Assembly: GCA_027488215.1 (NCBI GenBank)
Contig: JAIYCB010000006.1
Location: forward strand, 62,001-126,000
DNA from: Comamonadaceae bacterium
GTDB taxonomy: Bacteria > Pseudomonadota > Gammaproteobacteria > Burkholderiales > Burkholderiaceae_C
DNA length: 64,000 nt
Reading direction: 5' to 3'
The notes beneath the pieces are model-generated. The model made no database searches and was not told the origin of the DNA. It was given only the letters and a program-made list of their open reading frames with translations. The position numbers and the translations under genes were made by a program. Shown here one piece after another: positions 17,476-25,203 of the stretch. Every line of letters starts with the position of its first letter. Within the stretch, counting starts at the first letter, position 1.

Positions 17476-18255
17476 TCAGCTCAGCGCCTTGGCGGTGAGT
17501 CTTTTAGGCCGTGTTTTTGATTTGATGGGTGTCGCCACACCCGAGACCACCGGCAACTTTCGGCGAGAAGCCAACACCTGCTCGATGTCCTGCCGGGCCC
17601 CCTCGATCAGCAGCATGACAGCCTGCTCAGCCTTAGCCGGTTTGCGGGCGATCACGGCATTGAGCACAGCACGATGCAAAGGCAAGGAAGTCTTTGTGCC
17701 ATCCTGGATGCGGGTGGATAGTTCAAAACTGGTGCGAAGCAGCGCATTGAGTGCCTTGCTCATTTGCACCAGCATGCGGTTGTGCGAGGCCTGCAGCAAG
17801 CCCTCATGGAAGCGCAGGTCGTGCGTGACGTAATCGCCCCCCTCCTCGACCGCTTGCTTCATACCGGCATAAGCCGCTTCAATATGGGCAATGTCTTCAG
17901 CGGTTGCCCGCTCGGCAGCCAAGCGAACAGCGGCGGGCTCTACAACGCGGCGCAGCTCTTGAAGATCTTTCAAAAACTCGGGCGTCAAGCCACAGCGGGC
18001 CTGCCAAGCCACCACATCGGGATCAAACCAGTTCCAGTGCGCATCGGGCAATACGCGGGTGCCCACCTTGGGGCCGGTGGACAGCAGCCCCTTGGCCACC
18101 AACGACTTGATGGCCTCGCGCACCACGGTGCGGCTCACGCCCAATTCTTCACACAAAATAGGCTCGGGTGGCAGACTCGCGCCCACCGCATAGCGGCCGG
18201 ACAAAATAGCCTGACCCAATAAATCAAGAGAATTTTTGTGGAAATTGTTCGTCAT
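17476..18255 (-). CDS. GntR-family transcriptional regulator, FadR/FCD subfamily
   Basis: 259 residues. An N-terminal winged helix-turn-helix (LCEELGVSRTVVREAIKSLVAKGLL, about 33-57) is followed by an all-helical FCD ligand domain with Arg and His residues (DLRFHEGLLQASHN) that bind metal and effector. FCD regulators often sense sugar acids or their lactones. It begins the transporter/dehydratase unit and faces the arabonate-type dehydratase. I prefer the ATG of MTNNFHK; a TTG five codons upstream is possible because AGGAG lies close to it. The promoter and two matching palindromes lie in the divergent gap. Confidence 0.9.
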   Translation of the reverse strand: MTNNFHKNSLDLLGQAILSGRYAVGASLPPEPILCEELGVSRTVVREAIKSLVAKGLLSTGPKVGTRVLPDAHWNWFDPDVVAWQARCGLTPEFLKDLQELRRVVEPAAVRLAAERATAEDIAHIEAAYAGMKQAVEEGGDYVTHDLRFHEGLLQASHNRMLVQMSKALNALLRTSFELSTRIQDGTKTSLPLHRAVLNAVIARKPAKAEQAVMLLIEGARQDIEQVLASRRKLPVVSGVATPIKSKTRPKRLTAKALS

Positions 18256-18273
18256 GACGTCTGCGATCAAGCT

Positions 18274-18291
18274 CCTATCATATGATGATTG
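18274..18291. promoter_or_regulatory. Candidate operator overlapping the gntR promoter -10
   Basis: CCTATCATATGATGATTG contains a five-base inverted repeat (ATCAT/ATGAT) and shares the CCTATC-N-T half site with the longer palindrome at 18389. Read on the - strand it includes TATGAT, a good -10 hexamer for the regulator gene. This suggests autoregulation. Confidence 0.5.
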
Positions 18292-18310
18292 AAGGCCCGA
18301 GACAGACTCT

Positions 18311-18352
18311 GGTAAACCCTAGGCACCGTCATATTCGCGTCTAGGGTTTGCC
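18311..18352. repeat. Long inverted repeat in the gntR/dehydratase gap
   Basis: AAACCCTAG (18314-18322) and CTAGGGTTT (18341-18349) are perfect nine-base arms 18 bases apart, extended by GG/CC after one mismatch. It is distinct in sequence from the flanking CCTATC palindromes, so it is either a site for a second regulator or an RNA hairpin. Confidence 0.5.
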
Positions 18353-18363
18353 CGCATGTCGCT

Positions 18364-18388
18364 GGCTTTACAAAGGCCGCTTTTTTTT
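18364..18388 (+). terminator. Terminator-like hairpin with T-run upstream of the dehydratase
   Basis: GGCTTT-ACA-AAGGCC (five Watson-Crick pairs and one G-T pair) is followed by GC and eight Ts. It lies upstream of the likely -10 of the arabonate-type dehydratase, so it may block read-through from upstream rather than end that gene's transcript. Confidence 0.4.
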
Positions 18389-18407
18389 CCTATCGTCATA
18401 CGATAGG
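18389..18407. promoter_or_regulatory. Perfect 8-3-8 palindrome, candidate GntR operator
   Basis: CCTATCGTCATACGATAGG has perfect eight-base arms around CAT. TACGAT inside it (18399-18404) could be the -10 of the dehydratase gene starting 42 bases later. The same CCTATC half site occurs at 18274 beside the regulator promoter, so one regulator could control both directions. Confidence 0.55.
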
Positions 18408-18448
18408 ATTTTCTGCATTCACAACCGCACCACCAATGGAAACACCCC

Positions 18449-20185
18449 ATGAGCGATACCCCTCGTAAAAAACCCGAAGAACTGCGCAGCCAAAAATGGT
18501 TCGGCCGACAAGACCGAGACGGCTTCGCCTACCGCAGCTGGGTCAAAGGCAAGGGCATTCCACACGATCAGTTTGATGGTCGTCCCGTCATCGGCATCTG
18601 CAACACCTTCAGCGAACTGACCCCCTGCAATTCGCACTTCCGCGCCTTGGCCGAGCAGGTCAAGATCGGCGTTTACGAGGCTGGTGGTTTTCCACTGGAG
18701 TTTCCCGTCATGTCTTTGGGCGAAACGCTCTTGCGCCCCACGGCCATGCTGTACCGCAACCTGGCGTCCATGGACGTCGAAGAATCCATTCGCGGCAACC
18801 CCATCGACGGCGTGGTCCTGCTGATGGGTTGCGACAAAACCACTCCCAGCTTGCTCATGGGCGCATCCAGCGTGGGCCTGCCCACCATCGGCATCAGCGG
18901 CGGGCCCATGCTCAACGGCAAGTGGCGCGGGCAAGAACTGGGCTCCGGCACAGGCGTCTGGAGCATGAGCGAACAAGTGCGCGCAGGCACCTTGAAGCTG
19001 GCTGACTTCTTTGATGCTGAGAGCTGCATGCACCGCAGCCATGGCCACTGCATGACCATGGGCACCGCCAGTACCATGGCCTGCATGGTCGAGGCCTTGG
19101 GCATCGGTTTACCGGGCAATGCCACCTTCCCTGCGGTCGATGGCCGACGCAATGTTTTGGCGCGTGACTCAGGCCGACGCATTGTGGAGATGGTGCACAC
19201 CGACCAGACCATCAGCAAAGTGCTGACCCGCGAAGCTTTTGAAAACGCCATCCGCACCTTGGCGGCCATCGGTGGCTCGACCAACGCCGTCATCCACCTG
19301 ATCGCAATTGCCGGACGTTTGGGCGTGAAACTCACCCTGGATGACTTTGAACGACTGGGCAGTGAAATGTCCTGCATCTTGAATATGCAGCCCTCTGGCG
19401 AGCACCTGATGGAAGACTTTTGCTACGCAGGCGGTTTGCCGGTTGTGATGAAAGAAATCGAAAGCCTGCTGCATAACAACATCATCACCGTGAGCGGCAA
19501 GACCGTGCGCGAGAACAATGCAGCGGCCGTGAACTACAACCCCAAAGTGATCAAGACACTGGACGCGCCCTTCAAGGAAAAAGCCGGTATCGCCATCCTG
19601 CGTGGCAACTTGGCGCCTCGCGGTGCAGTCATCAAGCCCAGCGCAGCCACCCCCGCACTGATGGTGCACACAGGCCGCGCCGTGGTGTTTGAAGACAGTG
19701 ACGACTTCCACAAACGCATCGACGACGAAAGCCTGGATGTCGATGAAACCTGTATCCTGGTGTTGAAAAACTGTGGCCCCAAGGGCTACCCCGGCATGGC
19801 CGAAGTGGGCAACATGCCACTGCCCCCCAAGGTGCTGCGCAAAGGCATCACCGACATGGTCCGCATTTCTGACGCCCGCATGAGTGGCACCGCCTATGGC
19901 ACCGTGGTGTTGCACACCAGCCCCGAAGCCGCCGCCGGTGGGCCGCTGGCCGTGGTGAAAAATGGTGACATGATCTCGCTCAACGTACCGGAGCGCAAAC
20001 TGCAATTGCTGATCAGCGAGGAAGAACTGACCAAGCGCATGGCCGCATGGACCAAGCCTGAACCGGCCATGCAGTCAGGCTACTGGAAACTCTACATCGA
20101 CCATGTGCTGCAAGCCGACGAAGGGGCCGACATGGACTTCCTGGTCGGCCAACGGGGCTCCGCCGTGCCCAAAGACAACCACTGA
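18449..20185 (+). CDS. IlvD/Edd-family sugar-acid dehydratase, L-arabonate dehydratase type
   Basis: 578 residues, close to the roughly 580 of arabonate/xylonate dehydratases and shorter than Edd or IlvD. Fe-S cluster cysteines are present in GICNTFSE, LMGCDKTTPS and HGHCMTMGTAS, and the active-site region SDARMSGTAYGT is conserved. These enzymes dehydrate aldonates (L-arabonate, D-fuconate, D-galactonate, D-xylonate) to 2-keto-3-deoxy acids. Divergent from the gntR-TRAP unit and followed 12 bases later by a DenD-like dehydrogenase. The exact substrate cannot be decided between these acids. Confidence 0.88.
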   Translation: MSDTPRKKPEELRSQKWFGRQDRDGFAYRSWVKGKGIPHDQFDGRPVIGICNTFSELTPCNSHFRALAEQVKIGVYEAGGFPLEFPVMSLGETLLRPTAMLYRNLASMDVEESIRGNPIDGVVLLMGCDKTTPSLLMGASSVGLPTIGISGGPMLNGKWRGQELGSGTGVWSMSEQVRAGTLKLADFFDAESCMHRSHGHCMTMGTASTMACMVEALGIGLPGNATFPAVDGRRNVLARDSGRRIVEMVHTDQTISKVLTREAFENAIRTLAAIGGSTNAVIHLIAIAGRLGVKLTLDDFERLGSEMSCILNMQPSGEHLMEDFCYAGGLPVVMKEIESLLHNNIITVSGKTVRENNAAAVNYNPKVIKTLDAPFKEKAGIAILRGNLAPRGAVIKPSAATPALMVHTGRAVVFEDSDDFHKRIDDESLDVDETCILVLKNCGPKGYPGMAEVGNMPLPPKVLRKGITDMVRISDARMSGTAYGTVVLHTSPEAAAGGPLAVVKNGDMISLNVPERKLQLLISEEELTKRMAAWTKPEPAMQSGYWKLYIDHVLQADEGADMDFLVGQRGSAVPKDNH

Positions 20186-20197
20186 AGAAGGAACCCC

Positions 20198-21202
20198 ATG
20201 CGTATTTTGATCACCGGCGGTGCCGGATTTTTGGGCGCTCGTCTGGCCCGCGAGATTTTGAAGCGCGGCCAGCTCAATGGTCAAACCGTCAAGGAATTGG
20301 TCATTGCAGACCTGTTTCCGGCGCCTGCCGACCTGTTAGCCGATCCACGCGTCACCGGTCATGCGGGTCCGATGCTGGAACAAGGCGACTTGTTCAAAAG
20401 CGGCTTTGACGGCGTTTTCCATTTGGCATCGGCCGTCTCGGGCGAATGCGAACTGGACTTTGATCTGGGCCTGCGCTCCAATGTCGACAGCTCGCGTTTG
20501 TTACTCGACAGCCTGCGTGCTTCCGGCAAGGTGCCGCGCCTGGTGTTTGCCAGCTCGGTGGCGGTGTTCGGCCCTGACGCCGCCAACCCCATGCCTGCGC
20601 TGGTGGCCGACACCACCTTGCCCACACCGCAAACGTCGTATGGCACGCACAAGCTGATGATCGAGTACATGGTGGCCGACTACACCCGCAAGGGCTACAT
20701 CGACGGCCGCGCAGCTCGCCTGATGACGGTGACCGTGCGCCCCGGCAAGCCCAACGGTGCGGCGTCTTCGTTTTTCAGCGGCATCATCCGCGAACCGCTC
20801 GCTGGCACGCCTGCCACCTGCCCGGTGGACGCTTCGGTGTCCCACCCCATGTCCTCGCCGGGCAACACCGTGCATGGTTTGATCACCGTGTTCGAAGCCA
20901 GCCGTGAGGCCTTTGGTGGCCGTATGGCATTGAACCTGCCGGGTCTGAACGTGAAAGTGAGCGACATGCTCGCCGCACTCGAAAAGGTCGCAGGACCTGC
21001 CGTGCGTGCCCGCGTGACGTTTGAAAAAGACGAACGCATCGCAGGCATCGTGGACAACTGGGCCAAAGGCTGTACCTTCGAGCGTGCGCACGCCTTGGGC
21101 CTGCGCGCCGACGACAATTTTGAAGCCATCATTGCGCAGTACATCGAGGACTGCAAAACCCGCCCAGGCTACCCTGCCCAAGCGTTGAACGGCTTGAATT
21201 GA
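20198..21202 (+). CDS. denD: NAD-dependent epimerase/dehydratase-type SDR, D-erythronate dehydrogenase (DenD)-like
   Basis: 334 residues of the extended SDR fold. GGAGFLGARLA is at about 7-17, FASSVAVFG carries the Ser, and SYGTHKLMIEY carries the Tyr and Lys. RPGKPNGAASSFFSGIIREPL matches D-erythronate dehydrogenase (DenD), an oxidase of D-erythronate feeding the OtnK/OtnC/OtnI pathway. None of those partner genes is present. Sitting directly behind an aldonate dehydratase (12-base gap, AAGGA ribosome binding site) suggests it may oxidise another sugar or sugar acid. Symbol is by similarity. Confidence 0.75.
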   Translation: MRILITGGAGFLGARLAREILKRGQLNGQTVKELVIADLFPAPADLLADPRVTGHAGPMLEQGDLFKSGFDGVFHLASAVSGECELDFDLGLRSNVDSSRLLLDSLRASGKVPRLVFASSVAVFGPDAANPMPALVADTTLPTPQTSYGTHKLMIEYMVADYTRKGYIDGRAARLMTVTVRPGKPNGAASSFFSGIIREPLAGTPATCPVDASVSHPMSSPGNTVHGLITVFEASREAFGGRMALNLPGLNVKVSDMLAALEKVAGPAVRARVTFEKDERIAGIVDNWAKGCTFERAHALGLRADDNFEAIIAQYIEDCKTRPGYPAQALNGLN

Positions 21203-21208
21203 ACAGGC

Positions 21209-21246
21209 CAAAAGCCGCTACGCTCCAAAAGCGTGGCGGCTTTTTT
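21209..21246 (+). terminator. Intrinsic terminator after the DenD-like gene
   Basis: AAAAGCCGC and GCGGCTTTT form an extended stem, with inner ACGCT/AGCGT pairing around CCAAA, ending in TTTTTT. The A-rich 5' arm means it could also serve the convergent gene at 21253. Confidence 0.85.
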
Positions 21247-21252
21247 AGGCTA

Positions 21253-22548
21253 CTAAAAATGCGTGCTGACCGCCCCGCTGATGCGTCCATCGTCTTCGAT
21301 GATCGCCATCCAGCGCCATTTGTCGAAAGTGGTGCAAGGGTGCGAAATACCCAAGGCCACCCGATCCCCCACTTGCGGGCGAGTACCTGTGGCATCAAAC
21401 ACCATGTGCGCGTGTTGATCGCTCAGCGCTTTGACTTGCCAACCTTTCGGCGCTGGGGCAATGCAAGCACCCGCCTGCTGGCTCTGGGGTGCCCAGCGCA
21501 CTGGCATGGGCATGCACTGGTCAAAGGACAGATCGCGCCGACCCGCAGTCAATATGGCCAGCCCCGGCTCGGGCACCGACTGCACTTTGGCCCAGATCTC
21601 CAGGGCGGGCTGCAGGGATGCATTCAAACCCTCGCGCGCCTCCACCAGTTTCAGGTAACGGGCGTAATTCCAGTGGTCGTGTGTCACGTAACACCCCGAA
21701 CGCAAAACGCCTTGCACCGGGCGGCTTTTGACCTGGGTTTTGAGCATCGGGATCACCAGATCAAACACAGCAGAGCCACCCGCCGACAACAAGACCTCAT
21801 CATCTCCCCACAGGTGCTGCACATCCAGTTGTTGCACCAAGGCTTGCACACTGCGCACGAGGGCACTCACGGCTTCGATATCGTGCGCGCTGTCGCAACG
21901 GCCCAGTCCGCCCTCATAACACTCCACACCACCCAGGCGCACCACGCCCGACTCGGCCATGGCCTGCGCCAGCGTCAAGGCTTGTTCGTGCGTGCGGCAA
22001 CCCGTGCGGTAGCTCGCAATGCCCAGCTCCAAAAGCACATCCCAGCAACGCGGCTGACCGCGCCGAGCGCCCCAGTCGGTCAAGGCCTGCAACTGCGCCA
22101 GAGAATCAACCAAAAACCAGACCCGCGCTTGCGGGTGCTGGCGCAACAAAAGATCCAGTCCGTCCAGATCAGCATCAGACACCAGTTGGTTGGCAATGAT
22201 GGCGCGCTGCGCCCCCGCCGCCAGTCCCACGCGCAGTTGGTGCACATTGGCAAAAGTCAGGCCCCAGGCCCCGGCTTGCAGTTGCATGCGAAACAACTCG
22301 GGCGACATGGTGGTCTTGCCGTGCGGGGCCAGGGCTACGCCTTTGCGTTGCACAAAGTCTTGCATCCAGGCCAGGTTGTGCCTGAGCGCCGGACGACGCA
22401 GCACGGCGACCGGGTACGCCAGCGCATCATCCAGCAGATGCCAGCCGCGCGCACCCAATTGGGACACCGCGCAAGGCTCTGCCGCCAAGGGGAAGCCCTT
22501 GCAAGCCGCGTTCAGTACAAAATCGTGTGCCATGTCGCTTTGCTCCAT
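21253..22548 (-). CDS. PLP-dependent D-serine dehydratase-like / D-threonine aldolase-fold amino acid deaminase
   Basis: 431 residues of the alanine-racemase-like fold type III group. The PLP lysine is Lys78 in APHGKTTMSPE. The C-terminal domain has the zinc-site signature GISHPCTTFDKW, His403 and Cys405, as in eukaryotic-type D-serine dehydratases (DSD1). Such enzymes deaminate D-serine, D-threonine or 3-hydroxyaspartate. It is divergent from the KDG kinase operon, sharing a 66-base gap, which is an unexpected place for an amino acid enzyme. Confidence 0.8.
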   Translation of the reverse strand: MEQSDMAHDFVLNAACKGFPLAAEPCAVSQLGARGWHLLDDALAYPVAVLRRPALRHNLAWMQDFVQRKGVALAPHGKTTMSPELFRMQLQAGAWGLTFANVHQLRVGLAAGAQRAIIANQLVSDADLDGLDLLLRQHPQARVWFLVDSLAQLQALTDWGARRGQPRCWDVLLELGIASYRTGCRTHEQALTLAQAMAESGVVRLGGVECYEGGLGRCDSAHDIEAVSALVRSVQALVQQLDVQHLWGDDEVLLSAGGSAVFDLVIPMLKTQVKSRPVQGVLRSGCYVTHDHWNYARYLKLVEAREGLNASLQPALEIWAKVQSVPEPGLAILTAGRRDLSFDQCMPMPVRWAPQSQQAGACIAPAPKGWQVKALSDQHAHMVFDATGTRPQVGDRVALGISHPCTTFDKWRWMAIIEDDGRISGAVSTHF

Positions 22549-22614
22549 TCACCGCGTGGACAATTTGGCATTGATTCTCCCACCGCCCACAGAGCCTTTC
22601 CTGCATTTTTTCGC

Positions 22615-23577
22615 ATGACACACCTCTCGAAAACCCTCGACATCGTGGCCCTGGGTGAAGCCATGGTCGAGTTCAACCAAACCCCGGGTCAAGCCCCTGA
22701 AGAGCCCCCTTTGTACCTGCAAGGCTTTGGAGGTGACACCAGCAATGCCGCCATTGCCGCAGCGCGGGCAGGCGCACGTGTGGCTTTCCTGAGCCGCTTG
22801 GGCACCGACCGCTGGGGCGACCGAATCATGGATTTGTGGCAACGCGAAAACGTCACCACCACCACCGTGCTGCGCGACGCCCAAGCGCCCACCGGCATGT
22901 ACTTTGTGAGCCACGACGCACAAGGCCACCACTTCAGCTACGCCCGCGCTGGCTCGGCAGCCAGCCGCATGCAAGTGCAAGATCTAGCCCACTGGCAAGA
23001 CACCATCGCCAGCAGCCAATGGCTGCACCTGTCGGGCATCTCGCTGGCGATTTCGGCCTCGGCCTGCGACACGGCTTTTGCAGCCATGCAGTTCGCACGC
23101 GGCAGCGGCACGTGCGTGGCGCTCGACTCCAACTTGCGCTTGTCGCTGTGGCCACTGGCCCGTGCTCAGGCCTGCATCCGCCATGCAGTGAGCTTGTGCG
23201 ATTTGTTTTTGCCCAGCCTGGAAGACATGACCGCGCTCACCGGACTCACCCAAGCACAAGACATCATCCAATGGAGCCATGCGCATGGCGCAGCCCAGGT
23301 CGTGCTGAAGCTGGGCGCAGACGGTGCCATCGCCAGTGATGGCCAAAAACACAGCAGCCTGCAGGGCCACACCGTTCAAGCCATCGACGCCACCGGTGCG
23401 GGTGACTGTTTCGCAGGCAACCTGCTGGCGCGTTTGTCAGCAGGCGACAGCCTGTGGGAAGCGACCGCTTATGCCAACACCGCTGCGTCCCTGTCGGTCC
23501 AAGGCTACGGAGCTGTAGCACCCTTGCCCCGCCAAGAAGCCGTGCTGAACCTGATGAGCAAAGGACCATGCGCATGA
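22615..23577 (+). CDS. kdgK: 2-keto-3-deoxygluconate kinase, PfkB family
   Basis: 320 residues. PfkB landmarks are the N-terminal GGDTSNAAIAAARAG at about 38-52 and the catalytic DATGAGDCFAGNLLARL near 261-277. It phosphorylates 2-keto-3-deoxy-gluconate to KDPG. I chose the ATG giving MTHLSKTLDIVALGEAMVEF because the family begins there; the frame is open much further upstream but that part is antisense to the neighbouring PLP-enzyme gene. Its end overlaps dgoK by four bases, so expression is coupled. Confidence 0.9.
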   Translation: MTHLSKTLDIVALGEAMVEFNQTPGQAPEEPPLYLQGFGGDTSNAAIAAARAGARVAFLSRLGTDRWGDRIMDLWQRENVTTTTVLRDAQAPTGMYFVSHDAQGHHFSYARAGSAASRMQVQDLAHWQDTIASSQWLHLSGISLAISASACDTAFAAMQFARGSGTCVALDSNLRLSLWPLARAQACIRHAVSLCDLFLPSLEDMTALTGLTQAQDIIQWSHAHGAAQVVLKLGADGAIASDGQKHSSLQGHTVQAIDATGAGDCFAGNLLARLSAGDSLWEATAYANTAASLSVQGYGAVAPLPRQEAVLNLMSKGPCA

Positions 23578-24512
23578 CCAGCGCCATTCCATCTTCCAAA
23601 CGGCCCGTGATCGCCATCGACTGGGGCACCTCCTCACTGCGCGGTGCGCGGCTGGGACCCAGCGGCGAAGTGCTCGAGTCACGCGCCTGGGGACGCGGCA
23701 TCCTCACGGTGCCACCAGGTCAATTTGAATCGGTCTTCCACGAACTCTTTGGTGACTGGATGCAAGCAGAGAGTGCCCTGTGCTTGATTTCAGGCATGGC
23801 CGGCAGCCGCCAGGGCTGGCAAGAAGCGCCTTACTGCCCCTGCCCCGCAGGCTTTACGGAGCTGGGCCAACACCTGCTGTGGTTGCAGCCTGATCGCATT
23901 GCCCTGGTCCCGGGCTTGAGCTGCATGAACACCGACATGCTGAACACCCCCGATGTGATGCGCGGCGAAGAAGTGCAAATCTTTGGCGCATTACAGCTGG
24001 CTGGGCGCGACAGCGCCACCCTGGTGCTGCCGGGCACACACAGCAAATGGGTGCAAGTGCACAGCGGTCGCGTCATGCAATTCCAGACCTTCATGACCGG
24101 CGAGGTGTTTGCGTTGCTGAGCCAACACTCGATTCTGAGCAAGACGCTGGACCTGAACGGAGCCTTCGAGGAGGCGGCATTTTTGCAAGGTGTGGACCAA
24201 AGCCAGTCAGCGGGCAGCGTGCTGCACCACCTGTTTGCCGTGCGCACCCTGGGCTTGTTTGACCGCCTGAGCGCGGCCCAATTGACCAGCTATTTGTCGG
24301 GCCTGCTGATCGGCGAAGAGCTGCGCACTCAAACCGTCAATGCCGATTTGGGCCCGGTGATCCTGATCGGCAGCGACACCCTCACCCAGCGCTACAGCCT
24401 GGCCTTGCAACACCTGGGCATCGCCTGTCAAAGCCATGGCGCCGAAGCCACCTGGGCGGGCCTGTTCGCGCTGGCCAGCGCCTGCCCACAGAGTAACCTC
24501 TTCAAACCATGA
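23574..24512 (+). CDS. dgoK: 2-dehydro-3-deoxygalactonokinase
   Basis: 312 residues. AIDWGTSSLRGARL near the N-terminus is the phosphate-1 motif of the FGGY/ASKHA-like DgoK family, followed by ISGMAGSRQGW, MRGEEVQIFGAL and LPGTHSKWVQV, all family hallmarks. It makes 2-keto-3-deoxy-6-phosphogalactonate. The ATG within the ATGA overlap has AAAGGA eight bases upstream; an ATG two codons earlier is too close to it. Coupled to kdgK in front and dgoA behind. Confidence 0.92.
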   Translation: MTSAIPSSKRPVIAIDWGTSSLRGARLGPSGEVLESRAWGRGILTVPPGQFESVFHELFGDWMQAESALCLISGMAGSRQGWQEAPYCPCPAGFTELGQHLLWLQPDRIALVPGLSCMNTDMLNTPDVMRGEEVQIFGALQLAGRDSATLVLPGTHSKWVQVHSGRVMQFQTFMTGEVFALLSQHSILSKTLDLNGAFEEAAFLQGVDQSQSAGSVLHHLFAVRTLGLFDRLSAAQLTSYLSGLLIGEELRTQTVNADLGPVILIGSDTLTQRYSLALQHLGIACQSHGAEATWAGLFALASACPQSNLFKP

Positions 24513-25147
24513 CACAGCCCACATACCCCACCCCTGTCCTGACCCAAGCCCTGGCGCAGCTGCCCTTGATCGCCATCTTGCGCGGCCTGACCCCTGCCGA
24601 AGCCCCAAGCATCGGCCAGGCGCTGGTGGACAGCGGATTTGCCATCATCGAGGTGCCACTGAACTCACCCGAGCCCTTGCAAAGCATCGCCGTTTTGACC
24701 GCGCAGTTTCCGCATACCCTGATCGGTGCAGGCACCGTCCTGAACGCGCAGCAGGTCAAAGACGTTCACGCGGCTGGCGGTCGCTTGGTCGTGGCCCCCA
24801 ACTTCAACCCGGCCGTGGTCGCGCAGGCCATGGCCCTGAACATGGTGGTGCTGCCCGGCGTGGCCACGCCCACCGAGGCCTTTGCCGCACTCGACGCGGG
24901 CGCGCACGGCCTCAAGCTGTTCCCAGCCGAGATGATTTCACCCGCCACCGTCAAAGCCATGAGGGCCGTGCTGCCGAAAGACGCTGCCTTGATGCCCGTA
25001 GGTGGCATCACGCCTGACAACATGGCGGCTTACCGCACGGCAGGCGCGAGCGGCTTTGGCCTGGGTTCAGCCTTGTATGCGCCGGGGCGAAGTGCTGAAC
25101 AAGTCCGGGCAGCAGCGCAGAAATTCGTCAAGGCTTTCAGAGGCTGA
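24509..25147 (+). CDS. dgoA: 2-dehydro-3-deoxy-6-phosphogalactonate aldolase
   Basis: 212 residues, typical for class I KDPG/KDPGal aldolases. The catalytic Glu is in IIEVPLNSP and the Schiff-base Lys in GLKLFPAE. EVPLNSPEP and the order behind dgoK favour the KDPGal enzyme, which cleaves to pyruvate and glyceraldehyde 3-phosphate. Its start overlaps the dgoK stop by four bases. It is distinct from the second aldolase (eda) at 29159. A stem-loop spans its stop codon. Confidence 0.91.
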   Translation: MTQPTYPTPVLTQALAQLPLIAILRGLTPAEAPSIGQALVDSGFAIIEVPLNSPEPLQSIAVLTAQFPHTLIGAGTVLNAQQVKDVHAAGGRLVVAPNFNPAVVAQAMALNMVVLPGVATPTEAFAALDAGAHGLKLFPAEMISPATVKAMRAVLPKDAALMPVGGITPDNMAAYRTAGASGFGLGSALYAPGRSAEQVRAAAQKFVKAFRG

Positions 25148-25177
25148 TGGCATCAGGGAAATGGACTCCATCAGCCT
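25141..25177. repeat. Ten-base inverted repeat at the end of dgoA
   Basis: AGGCTGATGG (25141-25150) and CCATCAGCCT (25168-25177) are perfect arms around a 17-base loop, and include the dgoA stop codon. No T-run follows, so it is more likely an mRNA 3' stabilising hairpin than a terminator. Confidence 0.45.
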
Positions 25178-25203
25178 GGACAAGCGCGGGCTTCGGCGCC
25201 CCT

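Noticed and set aside
21199..22614. 472-codon N-terminal extension of KDG kinase
   Set aside because: This part is antisense to the PLP-enzyme gene; the PfkB protein begins at its own ATG at 22615.
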